The notes below the pieces were generated by a model. It ran no database searches. It worked only from the letters and a program-made list of their open reading frames with translations, and was not told the origin of the DNA. A stretch of DNA of 64,000 nt from Paraburkholderia sp. SOS3 (GTDB lineage: Bacteria; Pseudomonadota; Gammaproteobacteria; Burkholderiales; Burkholderiaceae). The stretch spans positions 1,612,001 through 1,676,000 of the forward strand of contig NZ_CP018812.1 of assembly GCF_001922345.1 (NCBI RefSeq), written 5' to 3'. Positions 27,438 to 37,021 of the stretch are shown piece by piece; the stretch's first letter is position 1, and each line of letters begins with the position of its first letter. A program made the position numbers and the translations under genes.

Positions 27438-29339
27438 TTATTTCAGGTCTTTCGCGACGCGAAAGCCGTCTTGCGATTGACGCACGCTCTGGCTGTACTT
27501 GAAGCGCGTCGACGTGAGCATGTAATCGCTACCTTCGCGCCATGAGCCGCCGCGGATCACACGCATGTTGCAGCCCGGCGCGTCCCACGCGCGGCCGTCG
27601 TTCGGTGCGTTCTGGTACGAGTTGTGCCAACAGTCGCCGACCCATTCCCATACGCTGCCGTTCATATCGTGCAATCCATAAGGATTCGCCGCGAACGACC
27701 CGACGCTTTCGGGGCCCTCCTTATGCCATGGATCGCCGCAGTCCTTGCAGTTCGCGTGGCCCTTGCGCATCTGGTCGCCCCACCAGTATTTCGACGTCGT
27801 GCCCGCGCGGTCCGCGTATTCCCATTCGGCTTCGGTCGGCAGGCGGTAAGGCTTGCCCGTCGTTTTGGCGAGCCATTTGACGTAGAGCTGGGCGTCGTCC
27901 CAGCTTAGATCGCGTGCCGGAGCGTTCTTCAGCGAATTGTTCTCGGCTGCGAGGCGCGGGCATGCACTCGCATCCGCGCATGCATTCCATTGCTCGACCG
28001 TCACTTCGTATTTGCCGATTGCGAACGGCGCCGCGATGGTCACGCGATGCGGCGGCTTTTCGGATGGATCGTCGGAGTTGCTGCCCATCGTGAACGAACC
28101 GGCGGGCAGCGAGACCATCACCGGACAGGTTGCGCAGTCCTTGCTTTCACCGCTTGCGGCGGTGCTTGTTTTTGCAGCCGGTTGGGTGGGCGAGCGAGCA
28201 GGTGCGGGCACAGGCGCAGGCGATGCAGCGGCGGGGCGTTGTGGTTGCGGTGCGGGGGCAGCCGGAGCCGCCGGCGTGGCCGCTTGAGGGGCTGGCGAGG
28301 TCGGCGCCGTCTGCGGCTTTTGCGCACCGGCCGCGGCTTTGAGACGCTCGATGCGCGCACGCGCAAGTGTCGCGAAACGTCCGTTTGGATAGGCCTTCAG
28401 ATACGCTTCGTAGTCGCTCGCGTAGTTGCTGTCCTTGATCGAGTCCCAGAACGTCAGTTCGTATTGTTCGTTGCTGTCCTTTGGCAGGATGCCGCGGCCT
28501 GGCATCGGCACGGTTGCCTCGTATGCGGTCGTGGCGAGCGCGAGACGTCGCGACGCATCGAGATTCCGCACGCCGTCGCTTGCAGGGCCCAACGCTTCAC
28601 GCATCGATGACGACGTCCACGGCCTTTGTTGCCCTTGCGTAAGCAACGCGACCTCGTCTGCCGCATGCCGAAGCATCGCGAACATCGTATCGATGTTGCC
28701 GCTTCGCGCGACTGGCGGCGCTTTTTCCATCTGATGCAGCCATGCGTCGGTCAGCAAGCCGTGTTGCGCACCGTCCAGCGCCATTGCTCCGGGCGCCGCT
28801 GCATACGCAACGAATGTCCGCGCGGGCAGTATCGGCAGAGCGGCATCGACGGGAGAAGGGCGCGCAAACGGCTGCACGAGGCAGGCGTCGAGCACGACCA
28901 CATTGCGCTGCTGCGGTCGCGCGACGGACATGACGCGCAATACCGTCGCGACATCGATGCCATCGCGTACCAGAGCAGCGGGCTTGCGCGCGTCGACGCC
29001 CGCGGGAAGCAGCAAAGTGGCATGCGCGGTTTGAATGCCGTGTCCGGCGAAGTAGAAGAGACCGACACCACCTGCTTGCAGCCGCCTGGCGAATTCGTCA
29101 ATCGCCTCATTCATTTTCTGCGGCGTTGCATCGGCCACGCTAACCACCTCGAAACCTAGCGACTGCAAAGCCGCACTCACGGCCCCGGCATCGCGCCGGG
29201 CGTTAGCGAGCGGGTTAGCCGGATAGTTGCTATTGCCGATCACCAGCGCGACTTTGCGTTCGGCAAATGCGGCATCGTCGCTGGCGGCGTGCGCGCTGCC
29301 GAGCCCGATCATGCACACCAGCAGGAGTGTTCGCCACAT
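27438..29339 (-). CDS. Secreted caspase-like protease fused to a SUMF1/FGE-like domain
   Basis: A 633-residue exported protein: signal peptide (about 1-18, ending GSAHA), caspase/peptidase C14 domain (about 28-245) with His100 in YFAGHG and Cys153 in VVLDACLV as the expected dyad, a linker with a [15 protein letters not shown] repeat-like helix, a Pro/Ala-rich segment (about 325-400), and a formylglycine-generating-enzyme-like domain (about 410-633: [31 protein letters not shown]). The catalytic Cys pair of real FGE is absent from the end ([19 protein letters not shown]), so the last domain is probably a binding module. ATG at 29339 has AGGA upstream; a TTG two codons before is possible. Could process or recognise the secreted peptides; this is inference. 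Confidence 0.82.
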   Translation of the reverse strand: MWRTLLLVCMIGLGSAHAASDDAAFAERKVALVIGNSNYPANPLANARRDAGAVSAALQSLGFEVVSVADATPQKMNEAIDEFARRLQAGGVGLFYFAGHGIQTAHATLLLPAGVDARKPAALVRDGIDVATVLRVMSVARPQQRNVVVLDACLVQPFARPSPVDAALPILPARTFVAYAAAPGAMALDGAQHGLLTDAWLHQMEKAPPVARSGNIDTMFAMLRHAADEVALLTQGQQRPWTSSSMREALGPASDGVRNLDASRRLALATTAYEATVPMPGRGILPKDSNEQYELTFWDSIKDSNYASDYEAYLKAYPNGRFATLARARIERLKAAAGAQKPQTAPTSPAPQAATPAAPAAPAPQPQRPAAASPAPVPAPARSPTQPAAKTSTAASGESKDCATCPVMVSLPAGSFTMGSNSDDPSEKPPHRVTIAAPFAIGKYEVTVEQWNACADASACPRLAAENNSLKNAPARDLSWDDAQLYVKWLAKTTGKPYRLPTEAEWEYADRAGTTSKYWWGDQMRKGHANCKDCGDPWHKEGPESVGSFAANPYGLHDMNGSVWEWVGDCWHNSYQNAPNDGRAWDAPGCNMRVIRGGSWREGSDYMLTSTRFKYSQSVRQSQDGFRVAKDLK

Positions 29340-29521
29340 ATTCAAATCCTGTCCGCTATGAACCGTTTATGGGTATGGGACAACTCGCCGGCCTTCATCA
29401 AAAAGATAGCACGCAGTGCGAACGTCAGAACGTTAACGAGTGGTGCGTATCTTTTTGGCAAGTTCCGTCCTAAGCTGAATCAGAATCGCAAAGCCGTGAA
29501 CTTCCATCGGGAGAATGCGCC

Positions 29522-29971
29522 ATGCGAAGAACAAAAACACGTGTGCTGGCCGCGCTGTCGATTGCGTCGGCGGCATGCATCGCGCTCGGTTCGTCGAGTG
29601 TGCACTCCGCACAGCAGACGCCGTCGCCGCCCGGCGCGCAGGAATACATCATCTGGCCGTACGACGGCGCGGTCATTCAGGGCGGCAAACTCTGGGTTCG
29701 CATGGGGCTGCGCAACATGGGCGTGTGTCCAAAAGGCGTCAATGTTCCCAACACCGGGCACCATCATCTGCTGATCGATACCGATCTGCCGCCGCTCGAC
29801 CAGGAAATTCCATCCGACCGCCAGCATCTGCATTTCGGCGCGGGCGAGACCGATGCGCGCATCGAATTGCCGCCGGGCAAGCACACGCTGCAACTGCTGC
29901 TGGGCGATCAGAACCACGTGCCGCATGTGCCGCCCGTGTACTCGAAGAAAATCACGATCATCGTCAAGTAA
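29522..29971 (+). CDS. DUF4399-family periplasmic protein, copy 1
   Basis: A 149-residue exported protein with a signal peptide (about 1-29). The mature part is a single DUF4399 domain: GLRNMGVCPKGVNVPNTGHH, HHLLIDTDLPPLDQEIPSD and FGAGETDARIELPPGKHTLQLL. The family is widespread in proteobacteria with no proven function; the His cluster (NTGHHHLLID) suggests metal or ligand binding. GGGAGAA precedes the start. It is followed 72 bases later by a paralogue. Their position inside the peptide locus may mean a role there, but they also occur elsewhere. Confidence 0.8.
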   Translation: MRRTKTRVLAALSIASAACIALGSSSVHSAQQTPSPPGAQEYIIWPYDGAVIQGGKLWVRMGLRNMGVCPKGVNVPNTGHHHLLIDTDLPPLDQEIPSDRQHLHFGAGETDARIELPPGKHTLQLLLGDQNHVPHVPPVYSKKITIIVK

Positions 29972-30043
29972 GGGTCTCCTGGGGCGTGAGCGTCCCGAGG
30001 TTCAGGAGCCCGCGCGAACGATGCTCGACGGAGAGCGCCAGTC

Positions 30044-30475
30044 ATGTACAAGATCCTTGCTGCTGCGGCGTTTGCCGCGTTGATGTGCGGGTTCGTAGCC
30101 AATGCGTCGGGCGGCACGACGCCGGCGCCGCGCGATGCGATCGTGTATATCGGCTATCCGAACGACGGTCAGGTCGTGCCGGCGAACAAGCCGTTTCGCG
30201 TGTGGTTCGGACTGCGCTATATGGGTGTTGCTCCCAAGGGCGTCAAATATCCGAACACGGGGCATCACCATCTGCTGATCGATTGCGATCTGCCGCCGAT
30301 GGACCAGGAGATTCCATCGGATCGTCAGCATCTGCATTTCGGCGCCGGCGAAACCGAGACGACCATCGAGTTGCCGCCCGGTAAGCACACGCTGCAATTG
30401 CTGATGGGCGACGACAGGCACGTGCCGACCGATCCGCCGATCTATTCGAAGAAAATCACGGTAATCGCCAAATGA
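30044..30475 (+). CDS. DUF4399-family periplasmic protein, copy 2
   Basis: A 143-residue exported paralogue of the preceding gene with signal peptide (about 1-23, ending VANASG) and the same DUF4399 core (GLRYMGVAPKGVKYPNTGHH, MDQEIPSDRQHLHFGAGET). The two are about 65% alike in the mature part, from a tandem duplication. GGAGAG precedes the ATG at 30044. Differences cluster at the N-terminus of the mature protein (YIGYPNDGQVV versus YIIWPYDGAVI). Confidence 0.8.
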   Translation: MYKILAAAAFAALMCGFVANASGGTTPAPRDAIVYIGYPNDGQVVPANKPFRVWFGLRYMGVAPKGVKYPNTGHHHLLIDCDLPPMDQEIPSDRQHLHFGAGETETTIELPPGKHTLQLLMGDDRHVPTDPPIYSKKITVIAK

Positions 30476-30605
30476 GGCAGCGCGTGCGCCAGGTGTGGCC
30501 CGCGAGGCAACACCGAGCCGCGCGATGTTGGTCCACACCCATCTATTCGAAACGGCAACGGGCGCGGTGCAGCCTGCCATTCGGGCGGTGCATCGAGTAA
30601 AACGC

Positions 30606-30619
30606 CCTGTATTTACAGG
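30606..30619. promoter_or_regulatory. Palindrome upstream of the peptide A' promoter
   Basis: CCTGTATTTACAGG is a perfect 6+2+6 palindrome, 36 bases upstream of the -24 box at 30655, where an activator of sigma-54 could bind. No equal copy was found by the other peptide promoters, so the link to the activator is weak. Confidence 0.3.
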
Positions 30620-30654
30620 CCACTGCAGCCTTGAAGCAACAGCGTGCTCATCAC

Positions 30655-30669
30655 TGGCACAGCCTATGC
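30655..30669 (+). promoter_or_regulatory. Sigma-54 promoter of peptide gene A'
   Basis: TGGCACAGCCTATGC: -24 TGGCAC and -12 TGC at the exact sigma-54 distance. The flanking sequence (GCGTTAG, GAGCAGACAAG) is shared with the promoter of peptide A at 24836, so promoter and gene were copied together. The peptide start is about 80 bases downstream. Confidence 0.7.
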
Positions 30670-30749
30670 GTTAGTAAGCCGCGAGCAGACAAGAAATGCT
30701 CGAACCTGAAAACGCAAACCTCTGCGTCCACCTTCTTAGGAGAACCGTG

Positions 30750-31019
30750 ATGAAATCGCTGATGATCAAAGACCTGCACGTTACCGAGCAACTCGACAGC
30801 AAGGCGATGAAGGCCGTGCGTGGCGGCTATATGGCTTACCCGTACTTCCCGAGCCTGTCGTTCAAATTCGACGACAGCAAGCACGTAAGCGCTCAGCAAC
30901 TCATCGACCAGTCGCAATCGGTCAACAACGTGAGCGGCAACGGCAACGCGTTCGCGAAGAACTTCAACACGACGATCACGCCGACGATGATCGCGACGAA
31001 CAACGTCAACGTCTATTAA
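30750..31019 (+). CDS. Double-glycine leader peptide A' (candidate secreted peptide)
   Basis: An 89-residue product, twin of the peptide at 24492: 26-residue leader ending EQLDSKAMKAVRGG and a 63-residue core (YMAYPYFPS ... NNVNVY), Asn/Gln/Ser-rich, no Cys. Conserved between the twins are the aromatic start, SQ repeats, the GNAFAK element and the TTITPTM-NNVNVY end. TTAGGAGAACC is the ribosome-binding site. It has its own -24/-12 promoter (30655) and a GC-rich hairpin right after the stop. Different core residues with constant frame argue for a real, selected gene. Confidence 0.85.
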   Translation: MKSLMIKDLHVTEQLDSKAMKAVRGGYMAYPYFPSLSFKFDDSKHVSAQQLIDQSQSVNNVSGNGNAFAKNFNTTITPTMIATNNVNVY

Positions 31020-31067
31020 GCGGCCTGACGGCTCCGCGGAGGCTGGACCGGGCCTTCCGCGGGCCGC
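31020..31067 (+). terminator. GC-rich hairpin after peptide gene A'
   Basis: CCGCGGAGGC pairs with GCCTTCCGCGG (one bulge), flanked by GCGGCC and GGCCGC. It begins at the base after the stop codon. Like the hairpins behind peptides A and B, it lacks a clear T-tract. Confidence 0.5.
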
Positions 31068-31306
31068 ATCGCAGTGCGCATCGACGAGACGAAGCGCGCT
31101 CGATCGTTCGCCGTAAGCGGTCGCGCATCAAAAAGCAGATACGCAGAATCGTCCTTTCCATACGGGCCGCACGACGCACTGCGTTTGGCGCACGCCTTCC
31201 AGTACACCTCGATTCACGCGGATATCGATAGAGATGCCGCGCGGGACGTGCTTTACTTGAATCGCGCGCCTTGCTGTGGCATCGCCGGGATCGATCGGAG
31301 AATACC

Positions 31307-32824
31307 GTGTTCGTGTCGCCTCGTTCATTGGTTCGCCGCTTGCCGGATCTGGCAGTCCGCAACCCCATCGCGCGGCGGATCTGCAATCGCTGCACCGTCG
31401 TGCGTTTCACCACCGTTGTCGGCGTCGCCATCGAGGCGCTGCTCGCCTGTGCGTTGCTCGGCGGCTGCATCGATGCACACGTGCCCGACTACAAGCGCCC
31501 GGATACGCCGGCCAAAGCATCGTGGACTGACCGCACCAGCACGTCCATTTCCGCGTCCGGCACGATCGAGCCGGACTGGTGGAAAACCTTTCAGGATCCG
31601 TACCTGAACGCTTTGATTGCGAAGTCCATCGACGGCAACTTCGACATCAGGATTCTCGCCGCTCGCATCAATGTGGCGGGCGCCCAGATTGCCGAAGCCC
31701 AGTCCGGCGCGTTGCCGACGATGGATCTCGGCGCCGGCGCGAATTTCGAAAAAACGACTGGCGTGCCGTTTTCAAGGCAATACAACCTTGCGACCCAGGT
31801 GAACTGGGACATCGATATCTGGGGCAAGGTCGAAAAAGGCGTGCAGGCGCAAAAGGCCGAGTTTCGCGCGAGCGAAGCCGATTGGCGCGCGGGATACCTG
31901 GAACTGGTGTCGAACGTGTCGACCACGTATTTCCAGATCCTGCAGTTCGACGATCAGATCGAGCAACAGCAGAAGATGATCGACGCCAACCGGCAGATCC
32001 TGACGATCTTCGAGGGCATGAGCGCGAGCGGTCTGATACCGAAGACGCAGGTGCTGCGCGAGCAGGCCGAGATCAACCGTCTGACGAAGGACTTGCTCGA
32101 CTTGCGCCGTTCGCGCGATCTTGCGAACAACGCGCTGTGCACGCTGATCGGCGTGCCGGCCGGCGAATACAGGGTGCCGGCCGGACACTTGCAGCAGCGC
32201 GTGCAGTTGCCGCCGGTGCCGGCCGGCTTGCCGTCGCAACTGCTGGCAAGACGCCCCGACATCGTCGCGTCCGAATTGCGCGTGCTCGAGTCGTACGACC
32301 TCGTCGGCGAAGCCCGGCTCGCGCAACTGCCGACCGTGAGTCTCACCGCGCATGGCGGCACCGCAAGCCTCGCTTTGTCGGATTTGCTGAAATCGTTCAC
32401 GTTCGGCGTCATGCCGAGCATCAACATTCCGATTCTCGACCCTGGCGTGCGTGCACATGTGAAGACGACCGAAGCGCAGGCCACGGTGGCCGAGCAGGAG
32501 TACCGGCGCACCGTGATGGGTGCATTCGAGGAAGTCGAGAGCGCGCTCGTCAATCTGAATGCGCACAAGGCGCAACGCGTGGAGTTGCTGCAGCAGGTCG
32601 AGCGGCTGCGCATCGTCGCGGACCAGGTCAGTGCGCAATTGAAAGAGGGCGTGATTTCTCAACTTGACGTGTTCGAGACGGACCGGTCCTACCTCGAAGC
32701 GCAGCTCGAACTGTTGTTGAACCATCAGCAGATTCTGTCGGACACGGTGTTGCTTTACAAGGCGCTTGGCGGAGGTTGGCCGCCGGTCGATATCCAGATG
32801 CAGGTGAACGACGTTAAGAATTGA
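31307..32824 (+). CDS. TolC-like outer-membrane efflux lipoprotein, NodT family
   Basis: A 505-residue outer-membrane channel protein. Lipobox at about residues 52-55 (LLGGC), then two OEP repeats with the coiled-coil barrels of TolC/OprM type (for example YNLATQVNWDIDIWGKVEKG and a second repeat with PSINIPILDPGVRAHVKTTEAQATV). It would form the outer duct of the type I exporter encoded at 35572-40891, although NodT proteins more often serve RND pumps, and none is encoded here. The start chosen is the GTG at 31307 with CGGAG upstream; the lipobox is rather far from it, so an inner GTG (31400) is possible. Confidence 0.82.
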   Translation: MFVSPRSLVRRLPDLAVRNPIARRICNRCTVVRFTTVVGVAIEALLACALLGGCIDAHVPDYKRPDTPAKASWTDRTSTSISASGTIEPDWWKTFQDPYLNALIAKSIDGNFDIRILAARINVAGAQIAEAQSGALPTMDLGAGANFEKTTGVPFSRQYNLATQVNWDIDIWGKVEKGVQAQKAEFRASEADWRAGYLELVSNVSTTYFQILQFDDQIEQQQKMIDANRQILTIFEGMSASGLIPKTQVLREQAEINRLTKDLLDLRRSRDLANNALCTLIGVPAGEYRVPAGHLQQRVQLPPVPAGLPSQLLARRPDIVASELRVLESYDLVGEARLAQLPTVSLTAHGGTASLALSDLLKSFTFGVMPSINIPILDPGVRAHVKTTEAQATVAEQEYRRTVMGAFEEVESALVNLNAHKAQRVELLQQVERLRIVADQVSAQLKEGVISQLDVFETDRSYLEAQLELLLNHQQILSDTVLLYKALGGGWPPVDIQMQVNDVKN

Positions 32825-32975
32825 CTACCGTCATGCGTGACTTAAAATCGCTGTGTGCCCGCCGCCCCCCGCTTTGGGCCGCTCGCGCGCTCTTCCGCGC
32901 GCTTTCTGAATGCATTCCTCTGACGCTTCGATTCGACAGAAGCAGCAGCGGGTATACGCTTAGTGATCCAGAAAG

Positions 32976-35594
32976 ATGAACCCCGGCGAAGCTCCGATTG
33001 CTGAGATGCGGGCGACCTTGAACCAGGAGTTCGATGTCGTGCTCGTGCCGGTTTCGGACCCGGCGCTCGGCGTGATCCGGATTAGCGAGAGCCTTTTCGC
33101 CATCGGCCGCAGCGAAGCACCGTTCGCCGACTATCCGCACGAGTGCGTGGCTCGCCTGTCGCGGCGCCATGCTCGTATCTTCTCCGAACATGGCGCCGTG
33201 TATGTTGCCGATCTCGACAGCAAGAACGGCACGTCGGTCAACGGCATCAGCGTGCGCGAGTCGCCAAGCCGCGTGCGCGCCGGCGACGAGTTGTGTTTCG
33301 GCGGCGAGCTTGCCTATCGCGTCGGCATCGAGCCGCGCGCGTTCGATGCGGCGGCGGCGCTGGCGGCGCAGCAGGTGAGCGTGACGCTGGTCCCGACGCG
33401 GGACGATCTGCGTCTCGAGCCGATCGACGTGCAGGCGTTCCCGTTTCTCGTCAGCAAAACCGATCCGTTGTTTGCGCGCTATAAAGACCGGTTTCCGCAT
33501 CAGGTCAACTATATTTCGCGGCGCCATGCACATCTGTTTTTGCGCGGAAGCGAACCGTACGTCGAGGATCTCGGCAGCACGAACGGCACGTTCGTCGGAG
33601 GAAAGCGGCTCGACGAATCGGCGCTCGCGCTGCGGGACGGCGATGTGCTCGGCTTCGGTAGCGACCATTTCGTCTATCGCGTGAAGGTGCATAAGGCGCC
33701 CGGTATCGAGCCGACCATTACGCATCTGGTGGCGCGCAATGCTTCGCACGATGCGGCGGCAGAACGCGCTGGGCCGCATGTGGAACCGCCCGCCGTTCGC
33801 GCGGTGCCGCCGCCTGCACCTGCAATGGAGCCGGCAGTCGACATGGACAAGACGACGTTTGTCGGCGCGGCGCATTCGTTTCTCGACATCTTCTATGTCG
33901 ATCGCGCCGTGCAACGCGAGGACGAGGTCAACGAGGCTGCACGTCCCGCAGCGACCGGTCATGCCGCTCACGAGTCGCGTTCGCGCGGTCCGCGCAACCT
34001 GTTTAGCGCACTCGCGGCCGAGTACGCACGCACGTTCGCAGGCGGCGACCGCACGACCTTACGGCGCATCGGAATCGGATCGCTTGCAGTGATGGTGCTG
34101 ATCGCGGCGATGGCGACCGTGCTTTACATGAGGGGCGCGTCGCAGCGCGAGCTCAAGCAACTGCTCGCGAGCGGCGACGACGAACAGGCACTCGTCGTTG
34201 CCAATGCTTATCTCGCGCACCATCCCACGGACGATGCGGTCCAGACACTGGCCAGCGTCGCGCTGATGAAAGCGCGCGTGCCCGGCTGGCTCGACGCGCT
34301 GCGCGCGGGCCAGTTCGACCGTGCGGCGGCGCTGATCGGCGGCATGAAGGCGTCGAGTGCGGGCAATACCGACACGGCCCCGTTGATCGACGAGTTGCAA
34401 TGGGTCGGCGATCTCGAGCGTTTTGCGTCGCGGCACACAACCGCAGCCGCGGCAGGCGACGCGCAGTCGGGCGGCGACGCGCCTATCCAGATCTATGGCG
34501 ACGAGGCGCGCATCAATCGCTTGCTCCAGCACTGGGACGACGATCCTAAAAGCCATCAGCGCACGCTCGATCGGATCGCTTCGTACGTGCCGCAGTTCGC
34601 CGACCCGTATGCGCTCGCGTTGAGCCATCTGCGCAAACTGCAAAGCGACGACTCGGTCTATGTGACAGCGATCGATCGGCTCAACACGACGATCGGCACC
34701 GAGCTCGTGCGCGATAAACCCGATGCGCTCACCGCCGTGTTCGACGACTACGCGCAGCGCTATCCGCGGCTGGCAGGTCTCGACGGTCTGCGCGCCGACC
34801 TGCGTCAATACATCGACTTGCTCAATGCGCTGCTGGCCAGACGGTTGACGCCGCTGCTCGCGCAGATGAAGCAGATGCGATTCGTTACGCCGCCGTTTCA
34901 GGCGCAATACCGCCAGCTGGCCGCTTCGCGCTTGCCGCCGCCCGATGTGATTCGTCAGCATGACGACGCGATTGCCGCGTGGCAGCACGGCGATACGCAA
35001 CAGGCGCTCGATACCTTGCAACAGATTGCAGGCGGCGCATGGTCCAAAGAGATCGCAGCCGAACACGCGCGTAAAAAGACCTTGGCCGATCAATTCGCGG
35101 GTTTGCAAAGCCATCGCGGCGGCAAAGATTATCAGCAGCGTCTGCTGTCGTTTTACGCCGGGCTCGATTCCGCCGAAGACATATGGTTCGCGCGTGCCAT
35201 CGCGCCGGACGTCGCGTCGCTGCGCGACAACGCGCTGGCGCAGGCGCATGCCCAGCTCGAACGCGCGCAGAACCTGTGGCGTCAGTACCGCGCGAACGGC
35301 TCGATCGGCGGCACGCAGCGCCTCGAATCGGGCGTTTCCGACCGGTTCCGTAGCCAGGCGCGTCTGCTCACCGACGCACAGGCTGCCGCGCAGCAGGGAA
35401 TGGGTGTGTATACGCAGCTCAAGGCGGAACATCCTTCACAGTGGGATCAGCTGGTCGAAGACATCGACGCGGAAAGCGCGCTGCAACGCCGCTCGCTCGA
35501 GGAACTGCGCATGGTGCTCGAGCCCGGCTTGCTGAAAGCGAAGCTCGCATTGATCGGAGGAGGCGAAGGCCGTGAAGCGCGATCCTCACCCTAA
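32976..35594 (+). CDS. Membrane protein with two FHA domains
   Basis: An 872-residue phosphothreonine-reading protein. FHA domain 1 spans about 38-115 (GRSEAPF, LSRRHARI, DSKNGTSVNG) and FHA domain 2 about 150-230 (ISRRHAHLF, DLGSTNGTFVGG); both keep the Arg, Ser/His and Asn residues that bind phosphothreonine. One membrane helix (about 366-386) is followed by a large helical part (about 390-870), probably periplasmic. It opens the exporter operon; the next gene starts 23 bases before its stop. By analogy with Fha in type VI and other systems it may dock a partner phosphorylated by the kinase at 25175, but the partner is unknown. Confidence 0.85.
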   Translation: MNPGEAPIAEMRATLNQEFDVVLVPVSDPALGVIRISESLFAIGRSEAPFADYPHECVARLSRRHARIFSEHGAVYVADLDSKNGTSVNGISVRESPSRVRAGDELCFGGELAYRVGIEPRAFDAAAALAAQQVSVTLVPTRDDLRLEPIDVQAFPFLVSKTDPLFARYKDRFPHQVNYISRRHAHLFLRGSEPYVEDLGSTNGTFVGGKRLDESALALRDGDVLGFGSDHFVYRVKVHKAPGIEPTITHLVARNASHDAAAERAGPHVEPPAVRAVPPPAPAMEPAVDMDKTTFVGAAHSFLDIFYVDRAVQREDEVNEAARPAATGHAAHESRSRGPRNLFSALAAEYARTFAGGDRTTLRRIGIGSLAVMVLIAAMATVLYMRGASQRELKQLLASGDDEQALVVANAYLAHHPTDDAVQTLASVALMKARVPGWLDALRAGQFDRAAALIGGMKASSAGNTDTAPLIDELQWVGDLERFASRHTTAAAAGDAQSGGDAPIQIYGDEARINRLLQHWDDDPKSHQRTLDRIASYVPQFADPYALALSHLRKLQSDDSVYVTAIDRLNTTIGTELVRDKPDALTAVFDDYAQRYPRLAGLDGLRADLRQYIDLLNALLARRLTPLLAQMKQMRFVTPPFQAQYRQLAASRLPPPDVIRQHDDAIAAWQHGDTQQALDTLQQIAGGAWSKEIAAEHARKKTLADQFAGLQSHRGGKDYQQRLLSFYAGLDSAEDIWFARAIAPDVASLRDNALAQAHAQLERAQNLWRQYRANGSIGGTQRLESGVSDRFRSQARLLTDAQAAAQQGMGVYTQLKAEHPSQWDQLVEDIDAESALQRRSLEELRMVLEPGLLKAKLALIGGGEGREARSSP

Positions 35595-36945
35595 ACCGCT
35601 GCACGAGGCGCTCGAGGACCACAGCGTCGAAGGCATTGCGATTCTGACGGCCGAGCCGGTGCGCATCGCGCAAGCGCTCGTGCTAGCGATGGTCGCGCTC
35701 GTGGCGGCCGGTTTGCTGTGGTCGTTTATCGGCCGCGCCGATGTGATCGTTACCGCGCAAGGAACGTTATCGCCCGAGTCCGACGTGCGGCGCATTTATG
35801 CGCCGATCGACGGAGAGCTCGCGGACCTCTATATCGCCGAAGGGCAACCGGTATCGAAAGGCGATGTGCTCGCGCGGCTCAACGCGCGCGGCGCGATCGA
35901 AGCGGCGACCAACGCGCTGCAGGCGCAGCTCAAACTCGACGACGCGGAGCGCGAATGGAAGCAGTTCCCCGAAAAGAAGCAACTGATGGAGCGTAAAGCC
36001 GCGGCGCTCAAGGACCAGCTGGAAGTGGAGGAGCGGCTGCACGAAAATCGCATTTCCGAAGGCACGACGAAGCTCGCCGAAGGGCAAAAGGCCGCGCTCG
36101 ACGAGGCGCGCAGCAACCTCGACAATGCGCGCAATCTTCGCGACGCGACGCGTAGCGAGTTCGACAAATACGCGCGGCTTTTTGCGCAACCGGGCGGTGG
36201 CGGTGTGGCGGAACTGCAGGTGGCCCAGAAGCGCAACGCTTATCTGGAAGCAGAGAACGCTTACCGTGTCGCGCAATCGAAGTTGACCGAGCTCGATTTC
36301 AAGTTGAGCCACGAGTTCGCCGAAGCAAACGCCCAGCTCGAAACGAGCGGTCAGCAGACCACGAGCCTCAAGCTGCAATACGACGCGGCCGTGCGCGAGA
36401 TTACGAGCACCGAAGACAAGTTGCGTCTGCAACTGCAAACCGCGCGTCTCGTATCGGATGCCGCCGCGCGTATTCGTTTCGAGAATATCGACAAGGACAA
36501 TTTCCTGCTGATTCTCGCACCGGTGTCGGGCGTGATCACCGATGTCACGTCGACGCAGACGGGCGACAAGATCCAGGCGAATGCGCCGCTTGGCGGCATT
36601 GCCCCTAAAGATGCACGCCCTGTGCTGAAGATCGAAATCGCCGAGCGGGACCGCGCATTCCTGCATGAGGGCATGGCGGTCAAGATGAAGTTCAATGCAT
36701 TCCCTTACCAGCGCTACGGCATCGTCAAAGGCACGCTCGCTTATATTTCACCGGCGACGAAGCCTTCGGGACCCGACAGACAGCCCGTCTACGAAGGCCG
36801 CGTCACGCTCGACAAAGATTATTACCAGGTCGCGGAAAACCGCTACCCATTGCGTTACGGCATGACCGCGAGTGCGGAGATCGTCGTGCGCGAACGCAGA
36901 CTGATCGACCTCGGACTCGACCCGTTCCGGCAACTGGCCGGATAA
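35572..36945 (+). CDS. HlyD-family membrane-fusion protein of the peptide exporter
   Basis: A 457-residue periplasmic adaptor for type I secretion. Short cytosolic N-terminus, one membrane helix (about 34-53), a lipoyl half (SPESDVRRIYAPIDGELADL, about 70-95), a long coiled-coil hairpin (about 110-300), the second lipoyl half (LILAPVSGVITDVT) and a beta-barrel C-terminal part. It would join the ABC exporter with an outer-membrane channel. The GTG start is backed by GGAGGAGG. It overlaps the FHA gene by 23 bases, so the two are translated together, which supports co-function. Confidence 0.87.
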   Translation: MKRDPHPKPLHEALEDHSVEGIAILTAEPVRIAQALVLAMVALVAAGLLWSFIGRADVIVTAQGTLSPESDVRRIYAPIDGELADLYIAEGQPVSKGDVLARLNARGAIEAATNALQAQLKLDDAEREWKQFPEKKQLMERKAAALKDQLEVEERLHENRISEGTTKLAEGQKAALDEARSNLDNARNLRDATRSEFDKYARLFAQPGGGGVAELQVAQKRNAYLEAENAYRVAQSKLTELDFKLSHEFAEANAQLETSGQQTTSLKLQYDAAVREITSTEDKLRLQLQTARLVSDAAARIRFENIDKDNFLLILAPVSGVITDVTSTQTGDKIQANAPLGGIAPKDARPVLKIEIAERDRAFLHEGMAVKMKFNAFPYQRYGIVKGTLAYISPATKPSGPDRQPVYEGRVTLDKDYYQVAENRYPLRYGMTASAEIVVRERRLIDLGLDPFRQLAG

Positions 36946-37021
36946 CAGAACGCAAGCGCCTCTCCCCGACCGTTGCATGGCAGGCACCTCGAGGAAGCGC
37001 ACGACTACAGGAGCGAACAAG

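Noticed and set aside
29452..29470. TGGCAAGTTCCGTCC before the DUF4399 genes as a sigma-54 promoter
   Set aside because: The invariant G of the -12 GC is missing at the right distance.
31068..31306. A further small gene between peptide A' and the TolC-like gene
   Set aside because: Open frames exist on both strands but none has a ribosome-binding site, GG leader or plausible composition.
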